From the NCBI GenBank assembly GCA_950295325.1, contig OX485803.1:56433554-56497553 (forward strand): a stretch of 64,000 nucleotides of DNA, in the 5' to 3' direction. The notes beneath the pieces are model-generated. The model was not told the origin of the DNA. It ran no database searches and saw only the letters and a program-made list of their open reading frames with translations. The DNA comes from Polytrichum commune (lineage: Eukaryota; Streptophyta; Polytrichopsida; Polytrichales; Polytrichaceae). The position numbers and the translations under genes are program-made. Numbering within the stretch: the first letter of the stretch is position 1; each line of letters begins with the position of its first letter. Below are positions 1 to 10,786 of the stretch, piece by piece.

Positions 1-547
1 TAATTGATAAAATGATTAATTTCTTAGCACAATACTTTATGAGGTCTAGGAAAGAAAAATCTATTGTTTAAGAGCTTCAAAAAAATTGCATGATGCTCAA
101 TTAAACATTACAAAGATCCTATAAAATTAGATGGTTTTCTAGGTTTAATGTTAATCCTACCTTGTGTGATACCTTGGAATCTATATTTGTTTTTATATGG
201 ATTATTCAAAGAAAAAAATGATGATAGGAAACCCCTTTTTCAAGAAATTAAGAACTTTTAAACACATATATATGCTCTATTTCCTAGCCGATTTGCTTAA
301 AATTCTAGTTGTTTTGTATAAAGTTGTTTCAGCACAAATATGTTGACGTAACAACCATAAGATCTTTTATTAGAATAGAAATTGAAAATAATTAGAATGT
401 TGCATGCTATAAAAAATTCTAATATGAACCAAGAGACATTTTCAATTCTAGCATAACTACCATATTATACTAGATCATGCCCCCCTTGGTGGATATTTGC
501 AAAGGTTACCGAGTGAAATTAGAGGTGCCAAGTAACTTATTATAAAG
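1..547. other. AT-rich intergenic sequence
   Basis: No open frame with recognisable motifs, RNA gene or repeat boundary was seen. The last ~70 bases may already belong to the decayed hAT fragment that follows, but the frame is broken there. Confidence 0.5.
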
Positions 548-931
548 ATTATTAGAGATCCTAGTGGTGTTGATTTGGAAGAGGCTTTGGCTTTTCAAAA
601 CACATATGCTCAGGCTATTTGCAATGCTTTAGAGGCTAGATTTCAAGACAATGATGTTGTTTCTACATTGAAGATTTTAAACCCCTCTAACATGTCATCA
701 AGGAGAGTTGGTTTGGGTTTTTAGGGTGTGGAATTTCTTCTCCAACATCATGAAATTGAGAAGCAAGTGGAAACTCTACCTTGTCTTGTAAATTTATATG
801 CATGTAGAAGGAAATTTAAAATTTAAAATTATAGAGAACTTTTGAATGGAAAGAAAACATTCAAAGACTTATGCGCTATGATAACTTGGAATGAATATTT
901 ACAAAAACAAATTACTCGAACATCCTTCAGT
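548..931 (+). pseudogene. Decayed hAT-type transposase fragment (ZNF862-like)
   Basis: Reading the frame that starts at base 548 gives a stretch containing ALEARF, then DNDVVSTLKILNPSNM, then GVEFLLQHH. This order (an A/RF-D-N-D block, an L-NP-NM block, then a G-V-L-hY-like block) is what I know from the region just before the C-terminal dimerisation domain of hAT transposases annotated as zinc finger protein 862-like. Stops at 722-724 and 824-826 break the frame. Both the N-terminal catalytic part and the dimerisation domain are missing, so this is a relic. A similar C-terminal relic lies at 15871-16230 on the other strand. Family assignment is by eye. Confidence 0.6.
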
Positions 932-2535
932 TAATAAAAATTGCTAGATGTCAAAGTATAACTACAACTACTTGTGAATGGGTTTTTCCTATACAAAATA
1001 TTATAAAATCCAAACATCATAATCATTTGGAAACAACACTTTGAAATTGGCTTTAGAAGGTCCAACCCATAATTTTGACCACATCTTGGTGGAGGCAATT
1101 GAGTTATGGAGGAATTCACAAATTAAAGGTAATTGTATTCTCATCCTAAGAAAAAAATCTTGCTAGTCACACTTGTGAAGATGCCCAAAACGTAGATTTA
1201 GATATTGTTTGATGCTTCATTTGATATTTGATATTTGATATTTTGTTTCATTTTATTTTTGCAAAACTTCAAATATATCTTGACTCATCAAAGTATTTGA
1301 GAGTGCAAAATCCTTGGCCATTAAAAGGTGAACGGCTAGACTAGGTTCAAACCCTGCTAAAGATGTTACTTATGTGCATTACAATGTATATGCAGTGTGG
1401 GTTTGATATTTTGTAAAATTGTTCGAGTGTTTTACAATGTTAGTTTGATGTTTTACAGTGCTTCTTCTAGTGTGGATCTAAAAATTGAAGTGCTGAAATT
1501 GAGGTAAGAAGTGATTATTCCAACATTGAATTAGGAACAGGAGCAAAAAGGAATCCTCAGTTTCTTAACCTCTAAGGTTCGTTCACTGAGTGGCTTTTGA
1601 AAATTACCGGATGAGTTTCCGAATTAGGGGCTAAAAACTTGATGGGGTTACAGTCCCTTTTCACTGCACAGATGGGCTGCTGTCCGCCGCAGATTAGTTG
1701 ATTTGCAACAGGCACTGGTTAATCGGGATAATCAGTGTGGTAATTTAGGGGTATCACGACAAGCCACAAAGTCATCATAAGTGTAGGACCCAGTTTTATT
1801 ATTTCATCTCCATGGTATGGCTTGTGCTTATCTAGGTACTACCTGGGCCATATCACATTTTAGCAGCGTTTCTATGATCTTCACATAATATTTTGTTGGA
1901 GGAAATGTATGCAGAAAAGGTATTGCAGAAAATGTCAGAGCATCAAAATTCGAAGCACCATAAGCTTGACATGACCTGAGCACTCCACCAATCTCAAAAT
2001 TACACACGCCCCCAGTACGAATCTAACCATTATCTATTCTTGTGAATCTTGAACAAGTTTGCCTCTAGCTTAGAGGTCGAAATTTGAGGAGGACTTTCCA
2101 AAGAAAGGAAAATCACATGCAAAACAAAATCATTACAACTGAAGTTCCGGTTTCGAGTAGGGACCATCAATCTCCTGGGGATGCCAGGCTTCTATATGAA
2201 TATTTACAAAGATAAATACTGAGTCAACTTAGGTATACACAGGCAGCTGGTAACTTACATTCCAACTTTCATCCCTTTGCTCTGCATTATCTATTCTATG
2301 CTCTTTTTCAATCCACGGGCATATTGATTGATTGCAATTTGCCTCGAGATAGATGCCACACAGGGTGCTGCTGCATTTATGTAGTGGTCTTATGTACCTA
2401 GTTGGTCGCCGTGGTTTCTGTGCATCACCACAAGCAGCGATGATAGAACTTCATCTAACACAGGTGATGATGGAATTCCGCAGTTTAAGAGGGAGCTAAT
2501 TGTAACAGCCTGTACCACATCATTACCCATCATAA
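932..2535. other. Intergenic stretch downstream of the U11/U12-25K gene
   Basis: About 1.6 kb with no supported gene. The end nearest 2535 should carry the 3' untranslated region of the minus-strand splicing gene, but I could not pick a convincing polyadenylation signal. No terminal repeats or tandem arrays were noticed. Confidence 0.5.
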
Positions 2536-4460
2536 TCATGTCTTCCGGAGGCCGTGGAAGAAGCGACGTTTCTTGGAGTGAGAGTGTCGACCGTTTTCTT
2601 TTGATGTCACATGGTGCTCAAATCTCAGCTGCGTGGAAGTGGGGCAAGTAAGCTTGTTAGTACTGAGCATCTAGGAAAGCATATCCTAGCAGTCGACCCT
2701 AGTTCGTCAGTAATTATTTGAAAAACAAAAATTTGAAAACACACAAAATTGCAGAGTCACGATGACGATGAAATTCTGGAAAGAGAAACATGTTTTCTCC
2801 ACCATACGCAACAAATCAATCGTATCATTTTGACATAACAGATTCATATTTTCATGAAGTGCTTTCATCTAAATAAACGTACATTTTGTCATTCCAGTGA
2901 CTAATTAGCCTCGCTCCTATGGTACACTACGTGAAATTGGTTTTGGCCAGTTGAATCTTGGTAGATAGGAGAAGTCTTGGTATATGAGGTGACGAGTTGT
3001 GAGAACTTGTCACTTGACTATGCTTAATATTCATGCATGTAATATGGAGGTCCTTCATTCTAAGTAATATTTCTTGAAGATAGAATAGAAAGCGAACATC
3101 CTTACACAAGGAGGGTGATGTGCAAAGTTGGCGTTAAAGGGACAATAAAAAATGACATAAATTAATAAACCCTAGAATAAGCCGTTTCGAAAAGCCAAGT
3201 AAGTGGATTTGAAGTGACCGATCGTTACCTGATCGTTGTTCTTGATGCCAAAGGATTCTAGTCGAGCATCGTCCTCAATCAGCTTCGCATTCCCAAAACA
3301 CAGACAGAAACTGCCCCAGACATGCTTCCTGTAACCGGATCAATTAAGTTAGGGTAAGTCGTCTATTATAGAAGAATGCCAAGACCTAAAGATTTCGGTA
3401 ATTGAAGCAGGTAGTGTGCATTACGCTTTATCTACCGGATGTATCAAACAAAACTTCTTGAAATTCTATACATGCCCAAGCAAGCAATGCGCATGGCCGG
3501 CCATAAAATCCTAAATACCCACCAGGAAATGTGGCGATGTCCGAGCTGGTCCTGTTCCATTGAATCAATATACTTCATAACGGCTTGTCTCAGATCAAGA
3601 ACCTTCGCGGCGTTCAACACAGCCACTTCTGAAATCCAGAACAGCACGAGACCGATTCAGCAATGGTGCCTCCCAACCTAACTAACAAAGTGACCTGTAC
3701 AAAAGTGTCTGTCAAATAGGTCAACCATGATTTCTACCCCGAATGCAACAAATTGTCTGTCAACTCGGGCTACAAGGAAGGATCTCGGCGAATCGAAAAT
3801 TAGGAAACCTAACACAAACAGCCCTATACATTGAACCATGTCGGGGCCGGATGCTAATCCATGCGAAGTTTGTCAAACGAACATAGGAAAAAACCAATTT
3901 ACGGGTCCATGGTTGCACAACAGCCTATCGATCTACAAAAGAAGCCAACTATTCGGAATGTCCACATCAGAACCCAGGTGTCTTCGGCAAATAATATTGT
4001 TTAGCACGCAGATATTTGTCAGAATTAGGCACGGGAAAACTAACGAGGATCTTTTTCAATGATGCCGATGGTTTCCAAAAACTGCAGACCATTTAACAGA
4101 CAGACTGAATCAAACATGTCCCAGATTTCAATGGACTCTTGGCATCCGAAAATCTACTGGATTAGCCTGATACACCGATTAGCAGCAGCAAAATCACCAC
4201 TTCCATCCCTATGCGCTCCAAACGAACCCAAATGAAAAGGAAAGTAAAAATCACATACCAAACTGGGTGCCGTCGAGCTTGAGGATGGACAGCTTCATGG
4301 CGCTGCCGAGCTCCACCCCAATCAAGGTGTCTATATCTTCCACTGTGGCATTCTTAGGCACATCCGCCAGCACCGGGTCATCGAGAATCGTCGACACCAG
4401 AGGCTCAAACTGGCTCCGCCGGAAGTATGTCCCCAAGTCGCCCCTCCGGATGCCCAACAT
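2536..4460 (-). CDS. SNRNP25: U11/U12 small nuclear ribonucleoprotein 25 kDa protein (4 exons)
   Basis: Minor-spliceosome protein of the U11/U12 di-snRNP. In known systems it is a ubiquitin-like protein that partners U11-59K in 5' splice-site recognition in the nucleus. Exons on the minus strand: 4460-4259, 3628-3523, 3328-3229 and 2628-2536. They total 501 nt in one frame, giving 166 residues and ending TGA. All three introns have GT and AG ends (GTATGT, GTGGGT and GTAACG donors). Family landmarks occur in order: DDPVLADVPKNATVEDIDTL and ELGSAMKLSILKLDGTQF in exon 1, VAVLNAAKVLDLRQAV and GHRHISW in exon 2, KHVWGSFCL and SFGIKNNDQ in exon 3, and a basic tail RHSHSKKRRFFHGL in exon 4. The ATG at 4460 is chosen because an in-frame TGA lies just upstream (4482-4484); the N terminus is the least certain part. 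No frameshift or premature stop was found. Confidence 0.9.
2629..3228 (-). other. Intron 3 of the U11/U12-25K gene
   Basis: A 600-bp GT-AG intron in phase 0 between the exon ending in NNDQ and the basic C-terminal exon. It is AT-rich. No inserted element was recognised. Confidence 0.75.
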
Positions 4461-5297
4461 CCTCCCCAACCCCACCAAAAATCACACCCAAATACAACCA
4501 CACCAAAAATCACATGCACTTTTCCCCCGCCTCCTTGTTGATGATGAAATCTCTCAACACAACATCCACCATCCTAATCCAAATTTTCTTGCCACACTGC
4601 TCCCCTTAAACTAACTCCGCATCCTTACACATCAATTCCCCATCAGGGCATGCCCCCAAACTATACCTTAACCCAAACTTCTTATTAACCCACCCTGCTT
4701 CACACGACTCCCAAATCTCTGCCACCATTAGGAAGCACACGTGCGAACCGAAACTCGAAGCGACGACACGTAAACAACACCGATGAGAATTAGCAGACAG
4801 ATCTAAGAGCCTGAGCTCTGATGCATGTCAGTCCAATTCTATTCCATCGTCAGGTTGAGGATTGAAGGTGATGTTAAATGCTGCCGGAGGAATTGACCAG
4901 CCAAAGTACACTTGAAGGTGGAGGAAATCTGACAGAGCTGGGTGAGGGAGCGACAAAAAGGAGAGAGGAGGCCTTTGTATGAAGGGGGGTGGGGGTGCTG
5001 GAGAGCGGGTGCGCGCGGACCGGGTCATGCGACCCGGGGTGATGGCCGGGGCCGGCCGGGCGCGGTGGCTTGGCCGCTAGGAAATGCCGTTGAGATTGAC
5101 GTCGCCCGCGATAGGGCAGGCGCGGCGACGGCCGCGGCGGTGACCGTTGGGCAGAGGAGGGCTGGAAATAACGAATGCCCTTCCAGTTCCCCTTCTTGAG
5201 GAGGGGCAGTTTTGGCCACTGCCCTTAAAATAGACGCATGTTTCTTTTATTTGATAATTACACTAATTATCCCATTTATTGCGCGTGGTACTAATAA
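4461..5297 (-). promoter_or_regulatory. Upstream region of the U11/U12-25K gene with a GC-rich block
   Basis: Sequence directly upstream of the minus-strand start codon. Bases about 4940-5200 are strongly GC-rich and CpG-rich (runs such as GGCCGGGGCCGGCCGGGCGC) inside an otherwise AT-rich window. Inference: this is the promoter and/or 5' untranslated region of a housekeeping splicing gene. Short open frames exist here on both strands, but they are low-complexity products of GC content and I do not call them genes. No clear TATA box was seen. Confidence 0.45.
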
Positions 5298-5796
5298 GGG
5301 CCACTTCACACATGAGCCAAGAGCCGTGACCATGAAAGTGTGAGAGCCCAAAAGAAAGTGTCCAAAGGCCATCCCAACACACCTCCAAAATCATGTAGTG
5401 TGGTCACGGATTCTCAAGTGTAGTGTGACATCATATGTGACCATATTCTCAACCAAATGTTATTTCAATGAATTTCTATTCACACGGGTCCTCACACATG
5501 ATAAAATAGAATAAATCAATGGTTGTGAGCATTCGGAGTGCCACAGTCTCCCCGGTTTGGTGTTAGGCCTACCTCCAAGAGGTGTTTTCCTGAAGATAGT
5601 CCTATTACTATGAAACATGATCCATTTGATGCCATGTAGTAATTTATGTAAACTTTACATCCATCTTGCATTCAGTTACTTTGTTGGTCCCTCAAGTGTA
5701 GTGTGAAGCGAACTTGGACCAACTTCGCCTTTTCCACCAATGAGAGTGCTTGAAGTGTATGGTCACGGGCTCTCAGTCTCATGTGTGAAGTGGCCC
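5298..5796. mobile_element. Tourist-like (PIF/Harbinger) MITE
   Basis: Terminal inverted repeats begin GGGCCACTTCACACATGAG at 5298 and end with the complementary CTCATGTGTGAAGTGGCCC at 5796; similarity continues inward through GAGCC-GTGACCAT. The 499-bp element is flanked by TAA at 5295-5297 and TAA at 5797-5799. A 3-bp TWA duplication with such termini is the hallmark of PIF/Harbinger-derived MITEs. No coding sequence inside. Confidence 0.85.
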
Positions 5797-5799
5797 TAA

Positions 5800-6300
5800 T
5801 TCCCGAAACAAACAATATTTTGCCAAATTTCAAAATTAGTGAGGGAGGGTTGAAACATTTTTGCGAGTGATACTAAATTCATGAATACATGCTCATTTAT
5901 CATACCTTTTAAGAAAATTAATGTGTGCTCTAAGGTGTTTGTAGAGTGCATAATTTGTTTTGGTGAGCTCGAAGAGGCTACATCTTCTTCTTTTTTAGTC
6001 GGTGCCACTCACTGTTGAGGCATCTCCTAACACTAAGAAAGTAAAGAGAGCTTGTATTGAGAGTTCCAACACTTTGACACTTAGGGTTCCAAAAACCCTA
6101 GATCTTCTCATAGGACTAATTTCATAGCATACTAAAGAAACTTAGTATCACCATCACTAAGTTCCCACATGCACTATTAGACCATCCTCACTAAATGGGA
6201 TAATCAATGGTTATTTGGTTTGTCATTTTGTAGTTCCATGGTGTAAAATGTTTAAGGTTCGTGTTTTGTGATGAAGGAAGCAATTTGATGGGAAATGCAC
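5800..6300. other. Intergenic sequence between two MITEs
   Basis: About 500 bp of AT-rich sequence without recognisable genes or repeats. Confidence 0.5.
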
Positions 6301-6491
6301 TACTTGGAAACGCCGTTCTAGAACACACTTCCCATTTGACATAGGCAGTGATTAGCACATGATCCCGTTGATACGTGTCGAGTTTGATCTACAATTCTCG
6401 TAGATTGCATTCGACTCTTGTTAGTAGGGCCATGTGCTAATGACCACCCATGTCAAATGGGAAGTGTGTTCTAGGACCACGTTTCCTAGTA
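6301..6491. mobile_element. Foldback (hairpin) MITE
   Basis: The left arm from 6301 (TACTTGGAAACG, then CTAGAACACACTTCCC and CATTTGACAT) is matched in reverse by the right arm ending at 6491. Pairing runs almost to the centre near 6395, with arms of about 95 nt and practically no loop. No convincing target-site duplication was seen, so the superfamily is undecided. Transcripts could fold into one long hairpin. Confidence 0.75.
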
Positions 6492-6967
6492 ACGACACCA
6501 GACAAAGTTCGAGTGGAGCAATTGTGGTCATAAGATAATAATCTTATTTTTGAAATTATAATAAGTTCATGTAGAAAGTATAAGTTTGTTATCTATGAGA
6601 GTGAATTTTGCTTTTGATTAAATTGCATAGTATGAATGAAGTTATTGTGTGACAACAACTTGAGAAAACATTGGGATGATAGCAATATGGTTAATGTCAA
6701 TGTAAATAACATAAAACATTATAATTTATCAAAATCACTATACACATATTATCAAATAAATATTAAGTAAAGTGGTTTGTTTCTATTGTTGCAAGCAAAG
6801 AAAGTGGACAAGGGGGTTAAACAACATTGCATCAAAGAATACATCTCTCATTGCACATCTCGTGTGAGTCAAAGACCAAAGAACAATGCACAAACAATAC
6901 CACTCCGTAGTACACGCAAACCAACAACGGAAGGATATTGCAGTCGGTTGAGATCGAACATGGGTCA

Positions 6968-8627
6968 TGTGAGGCCAAACCCACCACCCTTAAGCGTCCT
7001 AGTCCGGGTGGTGGTTTTGAGAATCACATGTGTCATACCCAAACTCGTGGTAACATGGAATGTAACTCCCATCTCAATGAACTCCCAACTTACTTAGAAT
7101 CATGATGTTTTATTGATGTTAGCCTCTTGAATAGGTAGAGCATTGGCCTTCTCAAGGGTCCACCCTGCGGCCTTGGCCACACATGCCCTTAAGGATATTC
7201 CTCTTGAAACCTTGGCCTTGGCCAATGTTTTCTCATCAGTGCTCTACACCTCAGTGAGGCTATGGGTTGCCGACTCCATGATTCAATTAAGTTTCTAGTG
7301 TCTTAATTCCCAATTGTCAACCCAAGGACATTCTCCTTGTGTGGGGCCAACAACCCAATCTCGTTTTTCACATCCATATTAGCACATCAATTTACTCCAT
7401 GATGAGAATACAAGTGTTGAAAAACACTTCTCTCTCTTATCACTCTCATGTCATCCTCCTCACAAGTTCACTCCCAAGTGTCACTTCCCGCTATACGGGA
7501 TTTCCTAACTAAAACTCTAATCCTAACCCAGCTAACCTCTTAAATCCTAACCTATATAGTTACTTAATTCCTAACCCAACCCCTACTCTTTGATGCAGCC
7601 TTTACCCCAGCAGTCCCGGTCCAGTAGCCCCTTAGATTCAACCAGCAACTAGCTGGGCTTGCCGAAACCACCCTCTGCAGTCCCGGTCCAGTAGCCCCTT
7701 AGATTCAACTAGCAGCTAGCTGGGCTTGCCGAAACCACCCTCTGCAGTCTCGGTCCAGTAGCCCCTTAGACTCAACCAGCAGCCTGCTGGGCTTGCCGAA
7801 ACCACCCTCTGCAGTCCCGGTCCAGTAGCTTTGCTGCAGTCTCAGAACCCGAGAGTCGACTAAGCACCATAATTAAATGCCACGGCCGAAAATCATAACT
7901 GGATGCTACAAATTAAATCTTATGAACTAAGCCCTATAAACTAAATACTACAAACTAAATATTATGAGCTAATCACTATAAACTAAATACTACAAACTAA
8001 ATATTATGAGCTAATCACTATAAAATGCCACTAATCCCAACACTGTAACTAAGCACTATAAAACTAACCTCACAACCGGTTGGCACCGGTTTCCCCCACA
8101 AAGAAACTTGCACTTCCCCATGCCTCCTTTCTAATCACACTCTTTTCCTCTAATTCTAAGAGCTCAAAAACCCTAGAGAGGAGTGGGAGAGAGAGAGAAT
8201 GAGAGAGAGAATGATTTTGAAGAAGAGAGTAAAAGGTAAAGAGAGGGAACTTAAGGAGAAGAGAGGATAAGGGAGGAAGAGGAGAGAAAGGGCATCCAAT
8301 CACAACCCCTTAAACCTTCTCCCCCTTAGTAGGACCTCATCCTCTCCGCTAACCCTTCAACCCCTAAACCAACAAGAACACGTTCTAATTCAAACAATTA
8401 AATCAAAGGCACTTCCCCTTGCCTCATCAAACACTACTCTTCTAATCAAAACACCCCCTAATGTCACTAAGCTTCTAATTCACCATACAAAATGGCTTAA
8501 GGCCTAAACATAAATCCACCCAAGCCTCACTCTTTTTATACTTTTGATTGTTTCAATAACACTCCAATTGCAATTCTTATTAAATTCTAAACATAAAACA
8601 AATATGAGCACTCATTTTGGGCTCATA
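6968..8627 (+). mobile_element. Solo LTR, family copy A
   Basis: A 1660-bp unit starting TGTGAGGCCAAACCCACC and ending GGGCTCATA, flanked by GGTCA at 6963-6967 and GGTCA at 8628-8632. TG-start, near-CA end and a 5-bp target-site duplication fit an LTR left after recombination between the two LTRs of a retrotransposon. Internal landmarks shared with copies B and C: AGTCCGGGTG near the start, and TTTTGGGCTCA at the end. Landmarks shared with B include a CTCAAGGGTCC block and a purine-rich GAGAGA tract. The final CA has become TA. No internal (gag-pol) region remains. Confidence 0.85.
7611..7829 (+). repeat. 67-bp minisatellite inside solo LTR A
   Basis: Units start at 7611, 7678, 7745 and 7812, exactly 67 bp apart, each opening CAGTCYCGGTCCAGTAGC. 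Three full copies plus about 18 bp of a fourth. The array sits at about the same LTR position as the 35-bp array of copy B, and both contain TCCAGTAGC. Confidence 0.9.
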
Positions 8628-8989
8628 GGTCATGAATCAGATCTAAAATTCATGGGGAAATAGATGCGAAGAACAAGATATGCATGACAAACTGTGCAAT
8701 ATATAGCGACTTGTGGTTTGTCTCTATTGTTGCAAGCAAAGAAAGTGGACAAGGGGGTTAAACAACATGGCGTCAAAGAATACTTCTCTTATTGCACATC
8801 TTGTGTGAATCGAAGACCAAAGAACAATGCACAAACAATACCACTCCGCAGAGCGCGCCAACTAACAAAGACAAGATATTGCAGCTGGTTGAGATCGAAT
8901 ATGGACCCTGAATCATATCTAAAATTAATGGAGAAATAGATGTGAAGAACAAGATATGCAGAACAAAGCTCTACAATGTATAGCGACTT

Positions 8990-9695
8990 AATCCTTATTC
9001 CATCGTATGATGAATGTACATGAACGGCACAATGTTGTGGACGAAAACTTTCCGTTTGGCGATGGCGATAAGGTCATCAACGGGCAGCTCAGATTTTGGG
9101 CTCTCGGGCAGTTGCTGGCTCCGTTAGACTGCCCCCCTAGGGCTTGCAGGGGGGCCATTTAAGGTCAGCCTCACCAAAACCCCCAGAGTCAGAATTAAGT
9201 GACTAACCTAATGTTTGAAAAAACTAGACAAATCCACATGTTAGTAGTTAGTAGGGGCAATTAATTAGGTAGCAGGTATTGAAGGAGGAAGTGCATGCTG
9301 CTGCGGCACTTGCCACTCAACATATACTTACTGGGACAAGGTTAATTACCACGGCATTCGAGTCCATTCATGCAGGTTTGAAAACCGAATTGCTTAGTAT
9401 TTCGTGATTAAGTGTGGAAGCTAGAGCTGGACCATCTGTGCTGTTTGGGAGACTGAGCCATAGAATAGGCATCAATGCATGATCTGGCTTTGAAAGCTTG
9501 AAACATTAAGTTAAGTTAATTATAAAACTGAGTTACGTGGCCATTTGGCCGCGTACTACCTTACGACATCATTAGGAGTGTGATAGTACAAAAGTGCTTA
9601 TCTCAATCAAGCAGGGACACTTGCTAAAATGGTACTGCGTACCAAGATTATAATGTGCGATTTTTAACATCTTGGTTGTTAGAGAGGTTGAATTA
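8990..9695. other. Intergenic sequence
   Basis: About 700 bp with no supported gene, array or paired termini. Confidence 0.5.
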
Positions 9696-10174
9696 CACCC
9701 TAAACTCTGTAATATCAACCCCCGTAATGTCACACACTTTCTAATATCCCCAAACCCTAGGGAATGGATGTTTGCTGTTCAAATCTCACTCCTTATTGTC
9801 ACATTTGTTTTCTCTTATATCATGAAATTTCTCATTTATGCAAACCATCCAAGAAGTCAACTGACACCCTCGTATTGCACCATGTGTCAACATGTGGAGT
9901 GTCACCTTCTTATTCTTGTTTTTCTTATGCCACTTGTTGAATGTTGGTGCACGCGTCTGCCACATCGCCCGGGAAGGCCGAGTGGAGTGGACCACACCAG
10001 CGTAGGTGACGGGAGAACGACTTCAAATTGTCCTCACATCTCCTTTGTGTTATTCCATAATGTCACATGCTCCACTAATCCTATAGTATCACGCATCCAT
10101 TTTAACACTACAAAACTCCATAACATCATGAGCACTTTGGTTGTCACAGGTGTGATACTACAGAGTTTAGAGTG
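9696..10174. mobile_element. TA-flanked MITE (Tc1/mariner-like)
   Basis: The left terminus CACCCTAAACTCTGTAATATCA at 9696 (allowing mismatches) is inverted at the right end, which finishes TACAGAGTTTAGAGTG at 10174. TA dinucleotides flank both ends (9694-9695 and 10175-10176). Length 479 bp. A 194-codon open frame runs through the element and past it, but its ends follow the repeat and it has no protein motifs, so I do not call it a gene. Confidence 0.7.
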
Positions 10175-10176
10175 TA

Positions 10177-10786
10177 TCGTATACACATGTACATACCTCT
10201 CATTCATCCAACATAAAAGCCCTGAAATAGTATGCAGCCCAAAGGCTTTTTTTTAAGTTGATTTGACGTTAGAATTAGTTTTGAAGACGCCAATTTAGTT
10301 CTACTCATCAAGATCATTTGAGACAGATCGGCGGGCCAAGTTTAATGCTGGATAGGTGAGAGGTACGCTAGTATATGATATTTCCTCCTCTCCTTGAATG
10401 TTTATTCTCTCTGTCATGTTTCCCGTTTACCGCCATACCTAAGACCTCGAGCAAGCATAAAGTGATCAGTAGGTATGTAAGCCAAGCCACTCATGAAATT
10501 AAGTTAGTGCAGATCATGGCTTTGCCTGCCACAGCCTGCAGGCCTAAGCTTTATTGGTTGGTATTGAAAATTGGGCAGAGAAAAAGCAACAAGAAAGTGC
10601 ATCAAGTGTGGCGTGTTGGAAACATGTTCCCAGTGTTTTGTCTTCCTTGTTTTGACCTAGACTTATTTTGGGTGCAAAAAATGGTTCGCTAAATAATCCT
10701 TGTATTAAGGTACATGGCTCTATTGTGTGCACTTCTAACTCCAGATAATTTTTTGGTCATAAGAGTTAACTAAAAAGTTCAAGGAG
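10177..10786. other. Intergenic sequence
   Basis: About 600 bp with no recognisable gene. A 105-codon open frame at 10375-10692 has no motif, start context or homology that I can support. Confidence 0.4.

Larger units (their letters stand above)
6772..8989 (+). repeat. 277-bp tandem duplication, first unit split by a solo LTR
   Basis: Unit 2 (8713-8989) begins GTGGTTTGTCTCTATTG and ends in TAGCGACTT. Unit 1 begins identically in style at 6772, runs to 6967, is interrupted by the solo LTR at 6968-8627, and resumes after the duplicated GGTCA to finish at 8712. With the LTR and one duplication copy removed, unit 1 is about 276 bp, matching unit 2. Open frames in the two units share AKKVDKGVKQH and RPKNNAQTIPL, but I do not recognise a protein. 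Confidence 0.8.

Noticed and set aside
4942-5199. GC-rich open frames on both strands upstream of the U11/U12-25K gene
   Set aside because: Low-complexity Arg/Gly/Ala/Pro sequence caused by base composition; more likely promoter or leader.
9672-10256. 194-codon open frame on the plus strand
   Set aside because: It runs across a MITE with matching ends and TA flanks, has no motif, and its composition follows the repeat.
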